Shown here: positions 36,601 through 45,772 of the stretch, piece by piece | How positions within the stretch are numbered: position 1 is the first letter of the stretch | How the letters are laid out: each line of letters opens with the position of its first letter | Assembly: GCF_002162375.1 (NCBI RefSeq) | Contig: NZ_CP021425.1 | Span: forward strand, 2,663,501 to 2,727,500 | DNA from: Oleiphilus messinensis | GTDB taxonomy: Bacteria; Pseudomonadota; Gammaproteobacteria; Pseudomonadales; Oleiphilaceae | DNA length: 64,000 nucleotides | Direction: 5' to 3' | The notes under the pieces: model-generated | What the model was told of the DNA's origin: nothing | The model's input: only the letters and a program-made list of their open reading frames with translations | Database searches by the model: none | Position numbers and translations under genes: made by a program

Positions 36601-38887
36601 TTTGATAGCAGCAGGTGTTTGGCATTTTCAGGATTCTTACAAGAGCTGTATTGAGCTCCATATGAAAGGCATTCAAGCGGGATTGAACTCGGGGGACATA
36701 GCGCGAGCTGCAATGAACGCATGCAATATTTTGTTTGCGAAAATTTCAATGGGTGAGATCTGGCCCGTTCTTCAAAGTGAGTCATCTGAAGTCTTGTCGT
36801 TTTTGAGTCAGCACAAGGTCTTTCATCCATTTCCTTTAATAGTAAGCAAACTTAGCTCCGCATTGCTTAAAGAATCGCAAAATGTCGGAGCCTTGGATGA
36901 TCAGTGTTTCGAGTCATCCTTTCTTGCTAAAGTAAACCAGAGCTTCCACCGGTATTATCTTGAACATTTCCGCTGCCAACTCGCGTTTTGGTCCGATGAT
37001 TGGGCGGCAGCCTTCCAGATAGCAAAAAAACTGTATCAGTGTGAACCTTTTTTCCCCCTCAGTTCATTTGGTACGGATCATCTCTTTTTTTATGCTTTTT
37101 TAGTATTGGTAGAAGGTAATCCCTCGGAACCTTGGGTTCACCGGGAGGTTGAGTATTGCCTATCTTTGTTAACGCGCTTCGCAGACACAAATGCTCTAAA
37201 TTTTCGACACTTATGTTTTCTTTTGCAAGCCGAGCAAGCACGTTATCCAAGTGGGGCAGGAGGTGAAGCTGGCCGCCTTTTCAAAGAGGCTATTGAAGGG
37301 GCAAAGCGGGGTGGATTTCTGCAGTTTCAGGCGTTGGCGAATGAGCGCGCAGGTGAATACTGGTTAGCGCAGGGATTTGAATTTATCGGGGTTGCGCATT
37401 TACAGGAAGCATTCAAGCTTTACCAGATTTGGGGGTGTAATGTTCGCCTTGGGGTTCTTCGGTCACGTTACAAGCATCTGTTTACGCAGAGTACGGCCCT
37501 GATAAGCAGTAGTTTCTCAGATACAGAAAGCTCGATATCTAACACCGGGTCGATCCTGGATATGGCATCAGTAATGAAGTCCGTCCAAGCCATTAGCAGT
37601 GAAATCCGGGTCGAACAGTTAGCCGCGAAAGTTTTAGAGATTATTATTGAGTGTTCTGGCGCAACTTCTGGTGCGTTGCTATTGATGCGGAATAACCGCA
37701 TCAAGCTACTGACCGTTGTTGCGCCCGAGCGCAAAGTGCAAACTCAAGTGGATCCTTGGGGAGCCTATGAGGATTGGAATCTTCCTGGCTCGGTTATCCA
37801 ATATGTTCATCATACCGATGAGATGGTGCATATCGAAGATCTCTCGATCACCAGCCAATTTTCCCGGGAGCCGTATTTTCTCAAAAATGATTTGCGCTCT
37901 GTACTCTGCATGCCGGTAATGTATCAGCAACAATCACTCGGGGTGCTGTACCTTGAGAGTAATCTGTGTACTGGTGCATTTACCAAAGAACGGTTGGAAG
38001 TGATTAAGCTGTTGCTGTTACAAGCCGCTATCGCGTTCGATAATGCCATGTTGTTTGAGGAGGTACAGTCTTTTAATCGGGAATTGGAAACGAAAATCCA
38101 GCAAAGAACAGAGGCGCTTCATACCGCAGTTGGCGAGCTTGAAGTCGCCAATAACGAACTCAGTGCATTCAGTTATTCTGTGTCCCATGACCTGAAAGGC
38201 CCCGTGAACGTTATACAGGAATTCAGCGATATGATTCTGAATGATAACGCTGCTGATCTGACGCCGGAAGTGCGTCGCATAACCGGTAGAATTAATTATA
38301 ACGCGTTGAAAATGAGGCACCTGATTGATGGCCTTCTGACCTTGTCCCGAGTGCAACGGAAATCAGCGCATTTCGATAGGGTGGATCTGAGTTCACTGGT
38401 GACCGGACTAAACCAAGAGTTGCAAGAGCAGTTCCCACAATTAACGGCAAGCCTTCTGGTTGAGCCTGAATGCTCTGTTTGGGCTGATGAGGCCATGCTC
38501 CATTCTATGCTGCAGAATCTACTCAATAACGCTTGGAAGTATTCAAGCAAACAGCAACAGATCCATATCGAGTTCGGTCGTATACAATCTGCAGCCCCTG
38601 TGCCTGAAGGTGTGGGTAGTATTCCTGAAACTGTGCCCGAAAAATTTAGTGTTTTTTACATTCGAGATCAGGGGTGTGGCTTTGATATGGCCCACGCGGG
38701 GCAGCTATTTGATAGTTTTCAACGACTTCATCGCAACACCGATTTTGAAGGCGCAGGCATAGGCCTGGCAACGGTAAAACGGATTGTAGAAAAACATCAT
38801 GGTGCAATCTGGGCAAAGGCAGCGCCCGGTGAAGGCGCTACGTTTTATTTTATGTTGCCGGTGAGTGCTTTGACCGCTTCGGATTAA
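33617..38887 (+). CDS. Ser/Thr kinase-ATPase-GAF-histidine kinase hybrid
   Basis: A 1756-residue multi-domain signalling protein with a probable GTG start. Residues about 20-285 form a Ser/Thr kinase domain, with K52, the catalytic HKDLHPAN (148-155) and DFD at 169-171 in place of DFG. Residues 320-600 hold a predicted ATPase with Walker A GSAGIGKS (350-357) and Walker B-like VLFLDDLQWAD. A long helical repeat region spans about 650-1300, a GAF domain about 1320-1470, and HisKA has H1524 in VSHDLKGPVN. The ATPase-c domain carries N-box NLLNNAWKYS (about 1634) and GAGIGLATV (about 1712). This is a recognised architecture of bacteria and cyanobacteria. No response regulator is adjacent, so the partner is encoded elsewhere. 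Confidence 0.93.
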   Translation: MHTACVRDPIAEDGSLLIKVAGYEIEETLSVNSVTIVCRGWRLTDQKRVILKALIAPHPSLERLARFQFGFDVLQKFDHACIIKPLQWVAPGSSFPYPVMILDDFGGSELLAYLQRQNCQYLSIKTFFSIAMQLVGALSEIHQKHVIHKDLHPANIAFDPFSGRVQIFDFDMSSCLSREQPALNPPDRLEGRLHYLSPEQTGRMNRLLDYRCDFYSLGATFFHLLTGKPPFQADDALGLVYAHLAERPPSVRETRPDIPEALARVIDKLLAKSAEDRYQSAQGLKADLERVESAFLAHQELQDFNPGAFDKSGLLLIPQKIYGREDEIHTLLRCFLKASGRTPVLLTVSGSAGIGKSALVHEIHKPVTEYNGLFCAGKFEKLRKNIPYFGLQNALIPWFQWVFSRSDVQLSLVRTALISALGKNARVLCDFMPEFYRLFGELPEVSQLGPEETKNRFHHIFKQFIKLASQDQAIVLFLDDLQWADSGTLSLLPMLIADPDSRLLVIIAYRDSEIDSSHPVTHMLAELHNALSETGDLYRIHLTSLTSKQVVELCQDTFHLDERSVEPLAEMLVRKTSGNPFYINEFLRMLYSEELIDFEMGCWHWDLVNIEAKCGTENVIELLISNMRQLSDGTQKILQVASVLGNQFTLSALEHASTMESENILLHLEPALFAGMLIQQGGDFRYRFGHDRMQQAAYELVPEVDRSKLHLRVGYNILNSGEKGLSDTDCFSVVEHLNHCHHLIETTYERQLLAQLNLRAARLAHAASAWHSVTTYSQAGIALLDQGHWQKDPDTCEQLYSLNAESLYLTGLHRESEQIYQLLTPHLRTDLSRAEVCAERVIQFIGRGEWDRAIQFCTQGLEFVGIEVPDSEGLEAALRHEEAIQAEKGWILSNAVLQLPEMHDPKIRLGMRLMVNLAVCYSIKSLTPLDQYIAVKGCNLTVEYGRSESTAMILCCRMLFYKKNKDPRSALALATQAKLLAESYSNHKDLSNCYNLIAAGVWHFQDSYKSCIELHMKGIQAGLNSGDIARAAMNACNILFAKISMGEIWPVLQSESSEVLSFLSQHKVFHPFPLIVSKLSSALLKESQNVGALDDQCFESSFLAKVNQSFHRYYLEHFRCQLAFWSDDWAAAFQIAKKLYQCEPFFPLSSFGTDHLFFYAFLVLVEGNPSEPWVHREVEYCLSLLTRFADTNALNFRHLCFLLQAEQARYPSGAGGEAGRLFKEAIEGAKRGGFLQFQALANERAGEYWLAQGFEFIGVAHLQEAFKLYQIWGCNVRLGVLRSRYKHLFTQSTALISSSFSDTESSISNTGSILDMASVMKSVQAISSEIRVEQLAAKVLEIIIECSGATSGALLLMRNNRIKLLTVVAPERKVQTQVDPWGAYEDWNLPGSVIQYVHHTDEMVHIEDLSITSQFSREPYFLKNDLRSVLCMPVMYQQQSLGVLYLESNLCTGAFTKERLEVIKLLLLQAAIAFDNAMLFEEVQSFNRELETKIQQRTEALHTAVGELEVANNELSAFSYSVSHDLKGPVNVIQEFSDMILNDNAADLTPEVRRITGRINYNALKMRHLIDGLLTLSRVQRKSAHFDRVDLSSLVTGLNQELQEQFPQLTASLLVEPECSVWADEAMLHSMLQNLLNNAWKYSSKQQQIHIEFGRIQSAAPVPEGVGSIPETVPEKFSVFYIRDQGCGFDMAHAGQLFDSFQRLHRNTDFEGAGIGLATVKRIVEKHHGAIWAKAAPGEGATFYFMLPVSALTASD

Positions 38888-40698
38888 CGCACCAATTGCT
38901 GCTCTGAAAGACTCAGGAGGGTATCCGGCTCTGCCAGAATAACGGCTCTGTGCATCAGGGTTCTTGGCAGAATCCGCTCGATGTAGAATGCCGCAGTGTC
39001 CTGTTTGGCGATATAGAAATCCCTGCTTTCGGGTTGTGCAGCGAGTCTCTCTGTGGCGGTTACCGCCATTTTCAACCAATAATAAGCCAGTAAAATATAA
39101 GAAGAGTAGTACAGGTAGTCGTGGCAAACCGCACCAATCACTTCAGGGTTATCAGCAGCTCGGGCGATAATTTGCTCACTTAATTCCAGCCATTCCCGGG
39201 CTTTGTCATCAACCATGGGGAATCCCTTGTTTAAAACGGATACTGCTTGCAAATCAGGCTGGTTTCCATGGGTCTGGCACCAGGCTCTTATTTCTGAGAT
39301 CAGGTGGGTTAGCGCTGCGCCTTTGTCGGCAATTAGTTTGCGTCTAACCAGATCCAGAGCCTGAATCCCGTTTGTGCCTTCATAGAGTTGAGTGATGCGG
39401 CCATCCCGCACCAACTGCTCCATTCCCCATTCTCGTATATACCCGTGCCCACCATAAATCTGGACACCGAGGTTAGTGACCTCCATACTCATTTCCGTAC
39501 CGAAGGCTTTAATGATTGGAATGAGTAAAGCGACGCGTTGAGCCGCTTGTTGACGGGTCGCTTCGTCGGTGGCGAGATGCTCAATATCAATCTGACAGGC
39601 AAGATCGTAGGCCAGCATCCGGCTACCTTCAACCAGAGCCCTCTGGGTTAGCAGCATGCGCCGCACATCGGGCTGCACCAATATCGGATCGGCAGGGAGG
39701 TCAGGGTTTTTCGGGCCGGACAGTGAGCGTGACTGCAATCGCTCTTTCGCGTAAGCAATTCCACCCTGATAGGCCATCTCGGCGATACCAATACCTTGCA
39801 GGCCCACCTGGAATCGGGCGTCGTTCATCATGGTGAACATGCAGGCCAGTCCTTTGTTGGCTTCACCTATCAACCAGCCTTTGGCTCCATCGAAATTCAT
39901 GACACAGGTGGCTGCACCTTTGATCCCCATTTTATGTTCGATGGAACCGCAACTGAGTTGATTGGCATCTCCGGGGTTACCCTGATCATCCGGCAGCAGT
40001 TTGGGCACCAAAAACAGACTGATCCCCCTTACACCTTGCGGCGCGTCCGGTAATCTGGCCAATACGAGGTGGATAATGTTTTCACTCATATCCTGCTCGC
40101 CACCACTGATGAATATTTTGGTGCCGGTCAGGGTAAAACTCCCGTCAGCCTGAGGTTGAGCCTTTGTTTTTAGCAGTGCCAGGTCTGTTCCGGCTTGCGG
40201 TTCGGTAAGACACATTGTGCCTGCCCAATGGCCTGAAACCAACTGAGCGAGATATTGCCCTTTCAATGCTTCTGAGCCGTGCATTTTTAACGCCAGTACA
40301 GCGCCTTCTGTCAGGCCTGAATAGACTCTGAATGATAAATTCGCCGACATCAACATCTCGTGGAATGGTGCTGCGACTGACAAGGGCAGGCCTTGCCCAT
40401 CGTATTCCTCCGGCCCGGTCATCGATGCCCAGCCGTTTTCGCAGAACTGCCGATAGGCATCAACGAAACCATCCGGAGTGGTAACATGACCATCCTGAAA
40501 TTGTGCGCCTTGTTCATCGCCATTGCGGTTAAGCGGTGCAACAACACCCGAAGCATATTTCCCGCCTTCTTCCAGAATCGAGTCGATTACATCACGAGAT
40601 AAGTCGCTCTTGCCCAATGTTTGATACAGTCGCTCAACATTGAGAATGTCATGTAAGATAAATTGAATGTCCTGCAATGGAGCGATGTACTCAGCCAT
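38884..40698 (-). CDS. Acyl-CoA dehydrogenase, long form
   Basis: A 604-residue FAD-dependent acyl-CoA dehydrogenase of the about 600-residue branch that also holds 3-methylmercaptopropionyl-CoA dehydrogenase-like proteins (DmdC). The N-terminal extra segment is followed by the family signature MCLTEPQAGTDLA, the FAD and substrate part GTKIFISGGEQD, and the catalytic Glu E440 in ITQLYEGTNGIQA. The C-terminal helical region is as in DmdC/AidB-type proteins. It oxidises an acyl-CoA and passes electrons to ETF. Its stop codon overlaps the convergent kinase stop by three bases. The exact substrate cannot be told. Confidence 0.92.
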   Translation of the reverse strand: MAEYIAPLQDIQFILHDILNVERLYQTLGKSDLSRDVIDSILEEGGKYASGVVAPLNRNGDEQGAQFQDGHVTTPDGFVDAYRQFCENGWASMTGPEEYDGQGLPLSVAAPFHEMLMSANLSFRVYSGLTEGAVLALKMHGSEALKGQYLAQLVSGHWAGTMCLTEPQAGTDLALLKTKAQPQADGSFTLTGTKIFISGGEQDMSENIIHLVLARLPDAPQGVRGISLFLVPKLLPDDQGNPGDANQLSCGSIEHKMGIKGAATCVMNFDGAKGWLIGEANKGLACMFTMMNDARFQVGLQGIGIAEMAYQGGIAYAKERLQSRSLSGPKNPDLPADPILVQPDVRRMLLTQRALVEGSRMLAYDLACQIDIEHLATDEATRQQAAQRVALLIPIIKAFGTEMSMEVTNLGVQIYGGHGYIREWGMEQLVRDGRITQLYEGTNGIQALDLVRRKLIADKGAALTHLISEIRAWCQTHGNQPDLQAVSVLNKGFPMVDDKAREWLELSEQIIARAADNPEVIGAVCHDYLYYSSYILLAYYWLKMAVTATERLAAQPESRDFYIAKQDTAAFYIERILPRTLMHRAVILAEPDTLLSLSEQQLVR

Positions 40699-40848
40699 AG
40701 TGCTTCCTCTAACGGTACTTTCGAATCGAATTAGTAAAATAGGTTAAGATAGTCCTGATATCCAATCTGGAATGTATCCGGGAGCGGCCCGTCGACCTTG
40801 TCCGGCAGGAGATTGTTGACAGGCCCAATACCCTGGGGAATACCCAGG

Positions 40849-41592
40849 TTAGAAGAGTGCACGTAATCGAGAGGTCATTTCCGCTTCATCGTCTAGGTCT
40901 GCAGGGAATGTCAATGTTTTATAACTGTCGCCACCAAAATGGCGATCTATCTCGATGAGTACGGTGATGCTGTCACCATCTGGAATAAATGTGGCTTCAA
41001 TTTCATTAATTCCAAACAGCCCCGTGCCCTCAAACGGGCGAAACTCGAATTCCTGGTAACAGCCAATGGTGGTTTGGACTGAGCCCGCATTAGCAGTACC
41101 TTGTTCGGCATCCATCTTCACCAAGCCATAGCCGCAGTTGGTCATTGCAACCAAAAACGCTTCGAGTGCGGGCGGTGGCAGAACGTCGATATAATCGAGA
41201 TCGGAGGCATCCACGCCACAGTCGATTTCCAGCCCGGTTTGGAGCCACACGCGGCATTCGTTTTGTACACCCTCTATGGCCGTTACAGGTGTTTCCGGAT
41301 GCAGCACCAATTCCATGGGCAATGAGAGCTCTTCGCCCGGTTGAATTTCAGCACAGTCTTCGAGGTGCCAGCTGGCGATAACTTGTCCGGTATAGCCCTC
41401 ATGCTCATCATTTTCGTATTTTACGCGGGTCATCAAGGCCAGCTTTAAGCCCTCGATTTCCTGGGCAACGTTACCGCCTTTTGCGTTAACGACAACATTG
41501 AACGGCTGGCCAGGATAGAGTTGTTCGGTTTCCAGCACAGTGTCAACCGTCGCTGAGCCAATTCCAACAGAAGCAAATAGTTTTTTAAACAT
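40849..41592 (-). CDS. SpoOM (Spo0M) family protein
   Basis: A 247-residue protein with the arrestin-like fold of the Spo0M family. It starts MFKKLFASVGIGSATVDTVL, has the beta-strand pattern QPFNVVVNAKGGNVAQEIEG and CRVWLQTGLEIDCGVDASDLDY, and ends with an acidic tail (PADLDDEAEMTSRL). The family is named for a Bacillus sporulation-control protein. In proteobacteria it is widespread and its role is not settled, possibly in metabolism or envelope stress. The first codon has a purine-rich leader (AAGAATGGACCC). A small inverted repeat lies just after its stop. Confidence 0.9.
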   Translation of the reverse strand: MFKKLFASVGIGSATVDTVLETEQLYPGQPFNVVVNAKGGNVAQEIEGLKLALMTRVKYENDEHEGYTGQVIASWHLEDCAEIQPGEELSLPMELVLHPETPVTAIEGVQNECRVWLQTGLEIDCGVDASDLDYIDVLPPPALEAFLVAMTNCGYGLVKMDAEQGTANAGSVQTTIGCYQEFEFRPFEGTGLFGINEIEATFIPDGDSITVLIEIDRHFGGDSYKTLTFPADLDDEAEMTSRLRALF

Positions 41593-41687
41593 AAGGGTCC
41601 ATTCTTTATGATGTTATGCATTGCAGGTCCGAAGTCAGACCGGTTCCCACAAAGCATAACGTCAGTTTGGCAATTACGCCAAATCCC

Positions 41688-41951
41688 TTAAATCGTTCCT
41701 GTCAGGCACCACTTAAAAGCCGGGATAGGGGTAGGTACTTTTACAATCTCGACGTCTGCATACTGTTTTGCTGCCGATTGCATTGCTTTTAAGCCCTCGG
41801 GCTTATTGTCTTCGACTACGTTGGCGATACGGTTCGCGTTGACAATGTATTGCAGTAATCTCGCACCCTCAATCAGCGGGAGCGGGTCACAGCCGCACTG
41901 TAACGAGCTGGATGAGTACAAGCCCGTGCCGCCCGATTGCTGGGATGACAC
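41688..41951 (-). CDS. Small hypothetical protein (doubtful)
   Basis: An 87-residue frame with a possible GTG start at 41951. It has a Ser-rich head, a CGC motif, and a readable helical body (LIEGARLLQYIVNANRIANV) followed by KQYADVEIVKVPTPIP. The balanced composition suggests it may be real, perhaps the tail of a larger lost gene, but no family is recognised and no strong ribosome site is evident. Confidence 0.4.
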   Translation of the reverse strand: MSSQQSGGTGLYSSSSLQCGCDPLPLIEGARLLQYIVNANRIANVVEDNKPEGLKAMQSAAKQYADVEIVKVPTPIPAFKWCLTGTI

Positions 41952-42038
41952 CCCGTCAAATTGCGTATCGGATTCAGACTCTGAATATCAATATGCATAA
42001 GATTTGACCGCTTGCTTGTGATCCTGGGGATCTACTCG

Positions 42039-42674
42039 TTATTTGCGCTGTTCGTTCGAGTCATACGTTGACTTGTATCGCTCAAGCAGTTCTTCGGTAC
42101 TTATCTGGTCGAGCATTCGTCCTCGCTTGACGAACCGATGCTCAAATGTCACAGCGCCCTTATCTTTTACTAATTGCTCAAACTCATTGATAAAGCGCTG
42201 TTCAAATTTGCTGTTAAAGCTGTTGAATAGCACCACGCGTTTCCCGGTAAAAGAATTGTTGTTTACAAACTCCCAGATAGGAGGCGATGGGCTATATAGC
42301 CAAATCGGTGAGCCAAGGTATATGGTGTCATAGGGGCTCAAATCTACGGTCTTAGGTATAATTGTGGCGACATTGCCCCGAGCATCCATTAAGGCGCGTG
42401 ATAGCCCAACGAGGCCTGGTTCGTAATCTTCGGCTTGAAGACGAATGAAGTTACCGCCGTGCCTTGTGGCGATATCCCTGCCCAGAACTGCTGTATTTCC
42501 CGATCTGGAGAACACGACCACGACCACTTTATTCTGCGCTCCGCGCTCGCTACTTTGATCTTTCAAGATCTTTTGATTCGCTCGTGCCTGCTGCTTTTCG
42601 ATCTGGGCCACCCCAATCAAAACTGAGACAATAGCAATCACGAATAAAACAATAAGGATCATAAGTATTTTCAT
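42039..42674 (-). CDS. Membrane-anchored flavodoxin-like protein
   Basis: A 211-residue protein with an N-terminal hydrophobic helix (MKILMILIVLFVIAIVSVLI) and then a flavodoxin fold. The FMN phosphate loop is VVVFSRSGNTAVL, and the second loop is in YLGSPIWLYSPSPPIW. The anchor would place the domain on one face of the inner membrane, which is unusual for a flavodoxin. It is the gene next to an AraC regulator on the same strand (about 18 bp apart), so the two are probably cotranscribed. Electron donor and acceptor are unknown. Confidence 0.85.
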   Translation of the reverse strand: MKILMILIVLFVIAIVSVLIGVAQIEKQQARANQKILKDQSSERGAQNKVVVVVFSRSGNTAVLGRDIATRHGGNFIRLQAEDYEPGLVGLSRALMDARGNVATIIPKTVDLSPYDTIYLGSPIWLYSPSPPIWEFVNNNSFTGKRVVLFNSFNSKFEQRFINEFEQLVKDKGAVTFEHRFVKRGRMLDQISTEELLERYKSTYDSNEQRK

Positions 42675-42692
42675 GTGACTAACTCGAATTTT

Positions 42693-43616
42693 CTATGCCT
42701 GAGCCTGGAGGTGTTTGATGTCGCGAGCTGGGGGCATGCCAAATAGTCTGGCGTATTCTCGGGAAAATTGCGAGACGCTTTCATACCCCACTTGAAGTCC
42801 GGCTTCACCCGCATCCAACCCCTCGTTTAGCATCCTTTGTCTTGCCTCTTGCAGTCGAATATTTTTCAGGTACTGCAAAGGACTCATTCCAGACACCAGT
42901 CGAAAGTGCTGTCTAAACGTTGTGGGGCTCATATGAGCTTGCTCTGCCAAATCCTCGATTCGTACAGAACTTGGGTAGTTCACTTTAAGCCAAGCCATGC
43001 TTTTCGCGATCTGGCGGCTTGGGGAGGCGCTCGCGTGCAGATGAATAAGGTTGGGCCCGTGGCGACTGACCAGTAAGCGAGCAATAATTTCCTGCTGTAT
43101 TAATGGCGCGACAACCGGGGCAATTTTGGGTTCATCGAGGATATCAACCAGCCTGCTCACAGCATTGATCATAGGCGTGTCCAGTTGTCCATGGGCCAGG
43201 CCGACCACGCTATTTTGTTTTGGTTTTGGCGGGATGCCGAGTTGATTGACGACCTGAACCACAAGATGAGGATCCAGCTTTACCATAACGCCAAGATAGG
43301 GTTTAGTCTTACTGGCCTCAATGACGCGAGATACCACGGGTAGATCCACTGATGCGAGTAAGGCCTCTCCCGCCCGGTATTCAAAAACTTCTTTGCCCAA
43401 TGTGACCTGCTTGTGTCCTGATACCGTCAGCGCAAGCCCCATTCCATAAATGCAGGGAATATCCTCTGTTGGCAGGCTTCGGCGGTGAATTGAAATCGCT
43501 GATCCTTCCGTGAGGAAATCTCCGTCTTGGGTGGCTATTTCCATTAGTCGCTTTCGTAACGATTCCACGACTGCGGAGGCTTCAATCTTTGTCATTGAAT
43601 CAGACGGCTTTTTCAT
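42693..43616 (-). CDS. AraC-family regulator with AraC_N domain
   Basis: A 307-residue AraC-type regulator. From the ATG at 43616 (site AGAGGAAG just upstream) it has an N-terminal AraC_N cupin-like domain (about residues 20-170; note ISIHRRSLPTEDIPCIYG) and a C-terminal double helix-turn-helix (WLKVNYPSSVRIEDLAEQAH, MSPLQYLKNIRLQEARQRM). It resembles YqhC-type regulators that control reductases acting on aldehydes. The divergent tandem hydrolases (43839 and 44840) and the adjoining flavodoxin gene are plausible targets. Confidence 0.9.
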   Translation of the reverse strand: MKKPSDSMTKIEASAVVESLRKRLMEIATQDGDFLTEGSAISIHRRSLPTEDIPCIYGMGLALTVSGHKQVTLGKEVFEYRAGEALLASVDLPVVSRVIEASKTKPYLGVMVKLDPHLVVQVVNQLGIPPKPKQNSVVGLAHGQLDTPMINAVSRLVDILDEPKIAPVVAPLIQQEIIARLLVSRHGPNLIHLHASASPSRQIAKSMAWLKVNYPSSVRIEDLAEQAHMSPTTFRQHFRLVSGMSPLQYLKNIRLQEARQRMLNEGLDAGEAGLQVGYESVSQFSREYARLFGMPPARDIKHLQAQA

Positions 43617-43838
43617 AGGACTTCCTCTTATCACTGAAGAGTCGATTGTAAATCGATTTACTCTAAAAATATCACAAAAAGTAGAAAAGCCGTTGAAATA
43701 GGCAAAAAATGGTTCGAAATGGGCAAGCAGAAAAAGTGATCAAGGCGCAAACTGATGTCGTAGTTAAGAAACATCGTTAAGACACATTGTTAATACGCAT
43801 TCAGAGAAATTAAACATGCATCAGTCGCAGGAGATCAA

Positions 43839-44756
43839 ATGATGAAAAAAGTCAGCATCAATAACATGAATGGTCAAGGTATCACATTGTCAGCTGTTCT
43901 CAACTTTCCAGAAGGGTTTGATAGAAGTGAACAATATCCTGCAATTGTGGTATCTCACCCTGGCGGTGGCGTAAAAGAGCAAACTGCAGGCACTTATGCT
44001 AAAAAACTCGCTGAGCAGGGTTTTGTGACCGTAGCCTTTGATGCCTCCTATCAGGGTGAGAGCACTGGCGAACCGCGGCAACTGGAAAACCCGCACGTGC
44101 GCACTGAAGATGTGAGCGCAGTAATTGATTATCTCACGACATTAACGTACGTGGATAACAGTCGTATTGGTGCCATGGGAATCTGTGCGGGCGCAGGGTA
44201 CACCGCTAATGCCGCGATCAATGATCGTCGTATCAAATCGGTTGGTACTGTCAGCATGGTTAACATCGGTCAAATGTTTCGTAATGGTTGGGACAACAAC
44301 ATCCCGGATGCTGAGGCGATTCCATTTATTCAGGCGGGCTCTGATTCCAGAACGTCTGACGCTGCTGGAAATGATATTGCAACTATCCCCATGGCACCAT
44401 TGAATGAAGAGGATGCACCCAATGAAGAGCTTCGACAGGCTTGGGAGTACTACCATACCAAACGCGCTGAATATTGCACAGCACCGGGCTTTGCAACGGC
44501 TCGTAGTTTGAACCAGATTATTTCTTACGATGCCTTCCATAAAGCAGAAGCATTTTTGACTCAACCACTTCTGACCGTTGTTGGCAGCAACGCGGGAAGC
44601 AAATGGATGAGTGATGATTTAATGCAACGTGCGGCGTCTACAGATAAAGCGATGCACGTTGTTCAGGGAGCCAATCACATGGATCTCTACGATGGTGAAG
44701 CTGAAATAACAGAAGCCATCAGCGTACTGGACCCATTCTTCAAACGTACACTATAA
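43839..44756 (+). CDS. Alpha/beta hydrolase, YcjY-like (copy 1)
   Basis: A 305-residue hydrolase related to YcjY and dienelactone-hydrolase-like proteins. It has VSHPGGGVKEQ for the oxyanion region, DASYQGESTGEP, and nucleophile Cys or Ser position in GAMGICAGAGYT. The GxCxG pattern shows a Cys where most alpha/beta hydrolases have Ser. The terminal GANHMDLYD supplies the catalytic His. A strong AGGAG leader precedes the ATG. It is divergent from the AraC gene and is followed by a paralog on the same strand, so an operon under AraC control is likely. Substrate unknown. Confidence 0.9.
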   Translation: MMKKVSINNMNGQGITLSAVLNFPEGFDRSEQYPAIVVSHPGGGVKEQTAGTYAKKLAEQGFVTVAFDASYQGESTGEPRQLENPHVRTEDVSAVIDYLTTLTYVDNSRIGAMGICAGAGYTANAAINDRRIKSVGTVSMVNIGQMFRNGWDNNIPDAEAIPFIQAGSDSRTSDAAGNDIATIPMAPLNEEDAPNEELRQAWEYYHTKRAEYCTAPGFATARSLNQIISYDAFHKAEAFLTQPLLTVVGSNAGSKWMSDDLMQRAASTDKAMHVVQGANHMDLYDGEAEITEAISVLDPFFKRTL

Positions 44757-44839
44757 CTCGCATCAAGTACCGATTAGTTGCAGTCGTCACGGGTAAAGCG
44801 AGGCGACTTGCGCTGGCAAAGCCATTTGAGGATTAACGA

Positions 44840-45772
44840 ATGAAAAAAGTAAATTTCAGAAACAAAGACATGGCATGGGATATCTCAGCGCTTATTTTAT
44901 ATCCTCCCGGATTTAATGAAGCCAGTCAGTATCCAACAATTGTGAGTGTACATCCATTTGGGAGCTGTAAAGAGCAAACATCGAGCGCGACCTATGGAAA
45001 AGCTCTGGCTGAGGCAGGCTTTGTCGTAATCGCATATGATGCGAGCTTCCAAGGTGAATCTGGCGGTGAACCTCGTTATATTGAAGATCCTTCTCAGCGT
45101 GTAGAAGATATCAGCCGGGTAATCGACTACGCAGTAACACTTCCATACGTTGATGCGGATCGTATAGCGGGTATCGGGATTTGCGGTGGCGGTGGTTACA
45201 TCTTCAGTGCCGCTCTGACAGAAAAACGTCTCAAGGCAGTGGTTGGGATTACCCCGGTCAATTTAGGTCGCCTGTTCCGTGAAGGATTTAGCCAGTACAA
45301 CCCTGTTGCCGCGTTGGAAGCGATGGCTGCCCAGCGCACTATCGAAGCCCGTGGTGGTGAAATGCAGGTCAATGAATTGTTGCCAGCCACTCCACAAGTT
45401 GCCACGGAAAATGGTCTGACCGAGCGAGATGTATTTGAAGCAACAGACTACTACAAAACCCCCCGTGGCCAGCAACCCGGTGGCGCTACCAGAATGTTGT
45501 TCTCTCATGCTCAAAAAACACTGAGTTGGGATGCATTTGCCTATGCAGAAACATTGATGACACAGCCTGTAATGGCTGTAGTTGGCCAAAAAATAGGTGC
45601 ATTTGGCGGGTATCGCGACGGACATGAAATTTATGGTCGTTCCATCGCCTCAAAAGATCGCCAATTGGTTGAGTTGGAAGAATGGTCCCACTATGACCTT
45701 TATGACAAGGCTCAGCCTGTCAGTGCCGCGATGGAACAAATCGTGCCTTTCTTTAATAAGCACCTGAGTTAA
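44840..45772 (+). CDS. Alpha/beta hydrolase, YcjY-like (copy 2)
   Basis: A 310-residue paralog of the preceding gene, starting MKKVNFRNKDMAWDISALIL. The same landmarks are VSVHPFGSCKEQTS, DASFQGESGGEPRYIEDP, GIGICGGGGYIFS (again Cys in the nucleophile turn) and EWSHYDLYD. It differs by a short insertion around residues 200-220. Tandem paralogs with the same unusual Cys suggest a shared lineage-specific reaction rather than redundancy. Located 83 bp after copy 1. Confidence 0.9.
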   Translation: MKKVNFRNKDMAWDISALILYPPGFNEASQYPTIVSVHPFGSCKEQTSSATYGKALAEAGFVVIAYDASFQGESGGEPRYIEDPSQRVEDISRVIDYAVTLPYVDADRIAGIGICGGGGYIFSAALTEKRLKAVVGITPVNLGRLFREGFSQYNPVAALEAMAAQRTIEARGGEMQVNELLPATPQVATENGLTERDVFEATDYYKTPRGQQPGGATRMLFSHAQKTLSWDAFAYAETLMTQPVMAVVGQKIGAFGGYRDGHEIYGRSIASKDRQLVELEEWSHYDLYDKAQPVSAAMEQIVPFFNKHLS

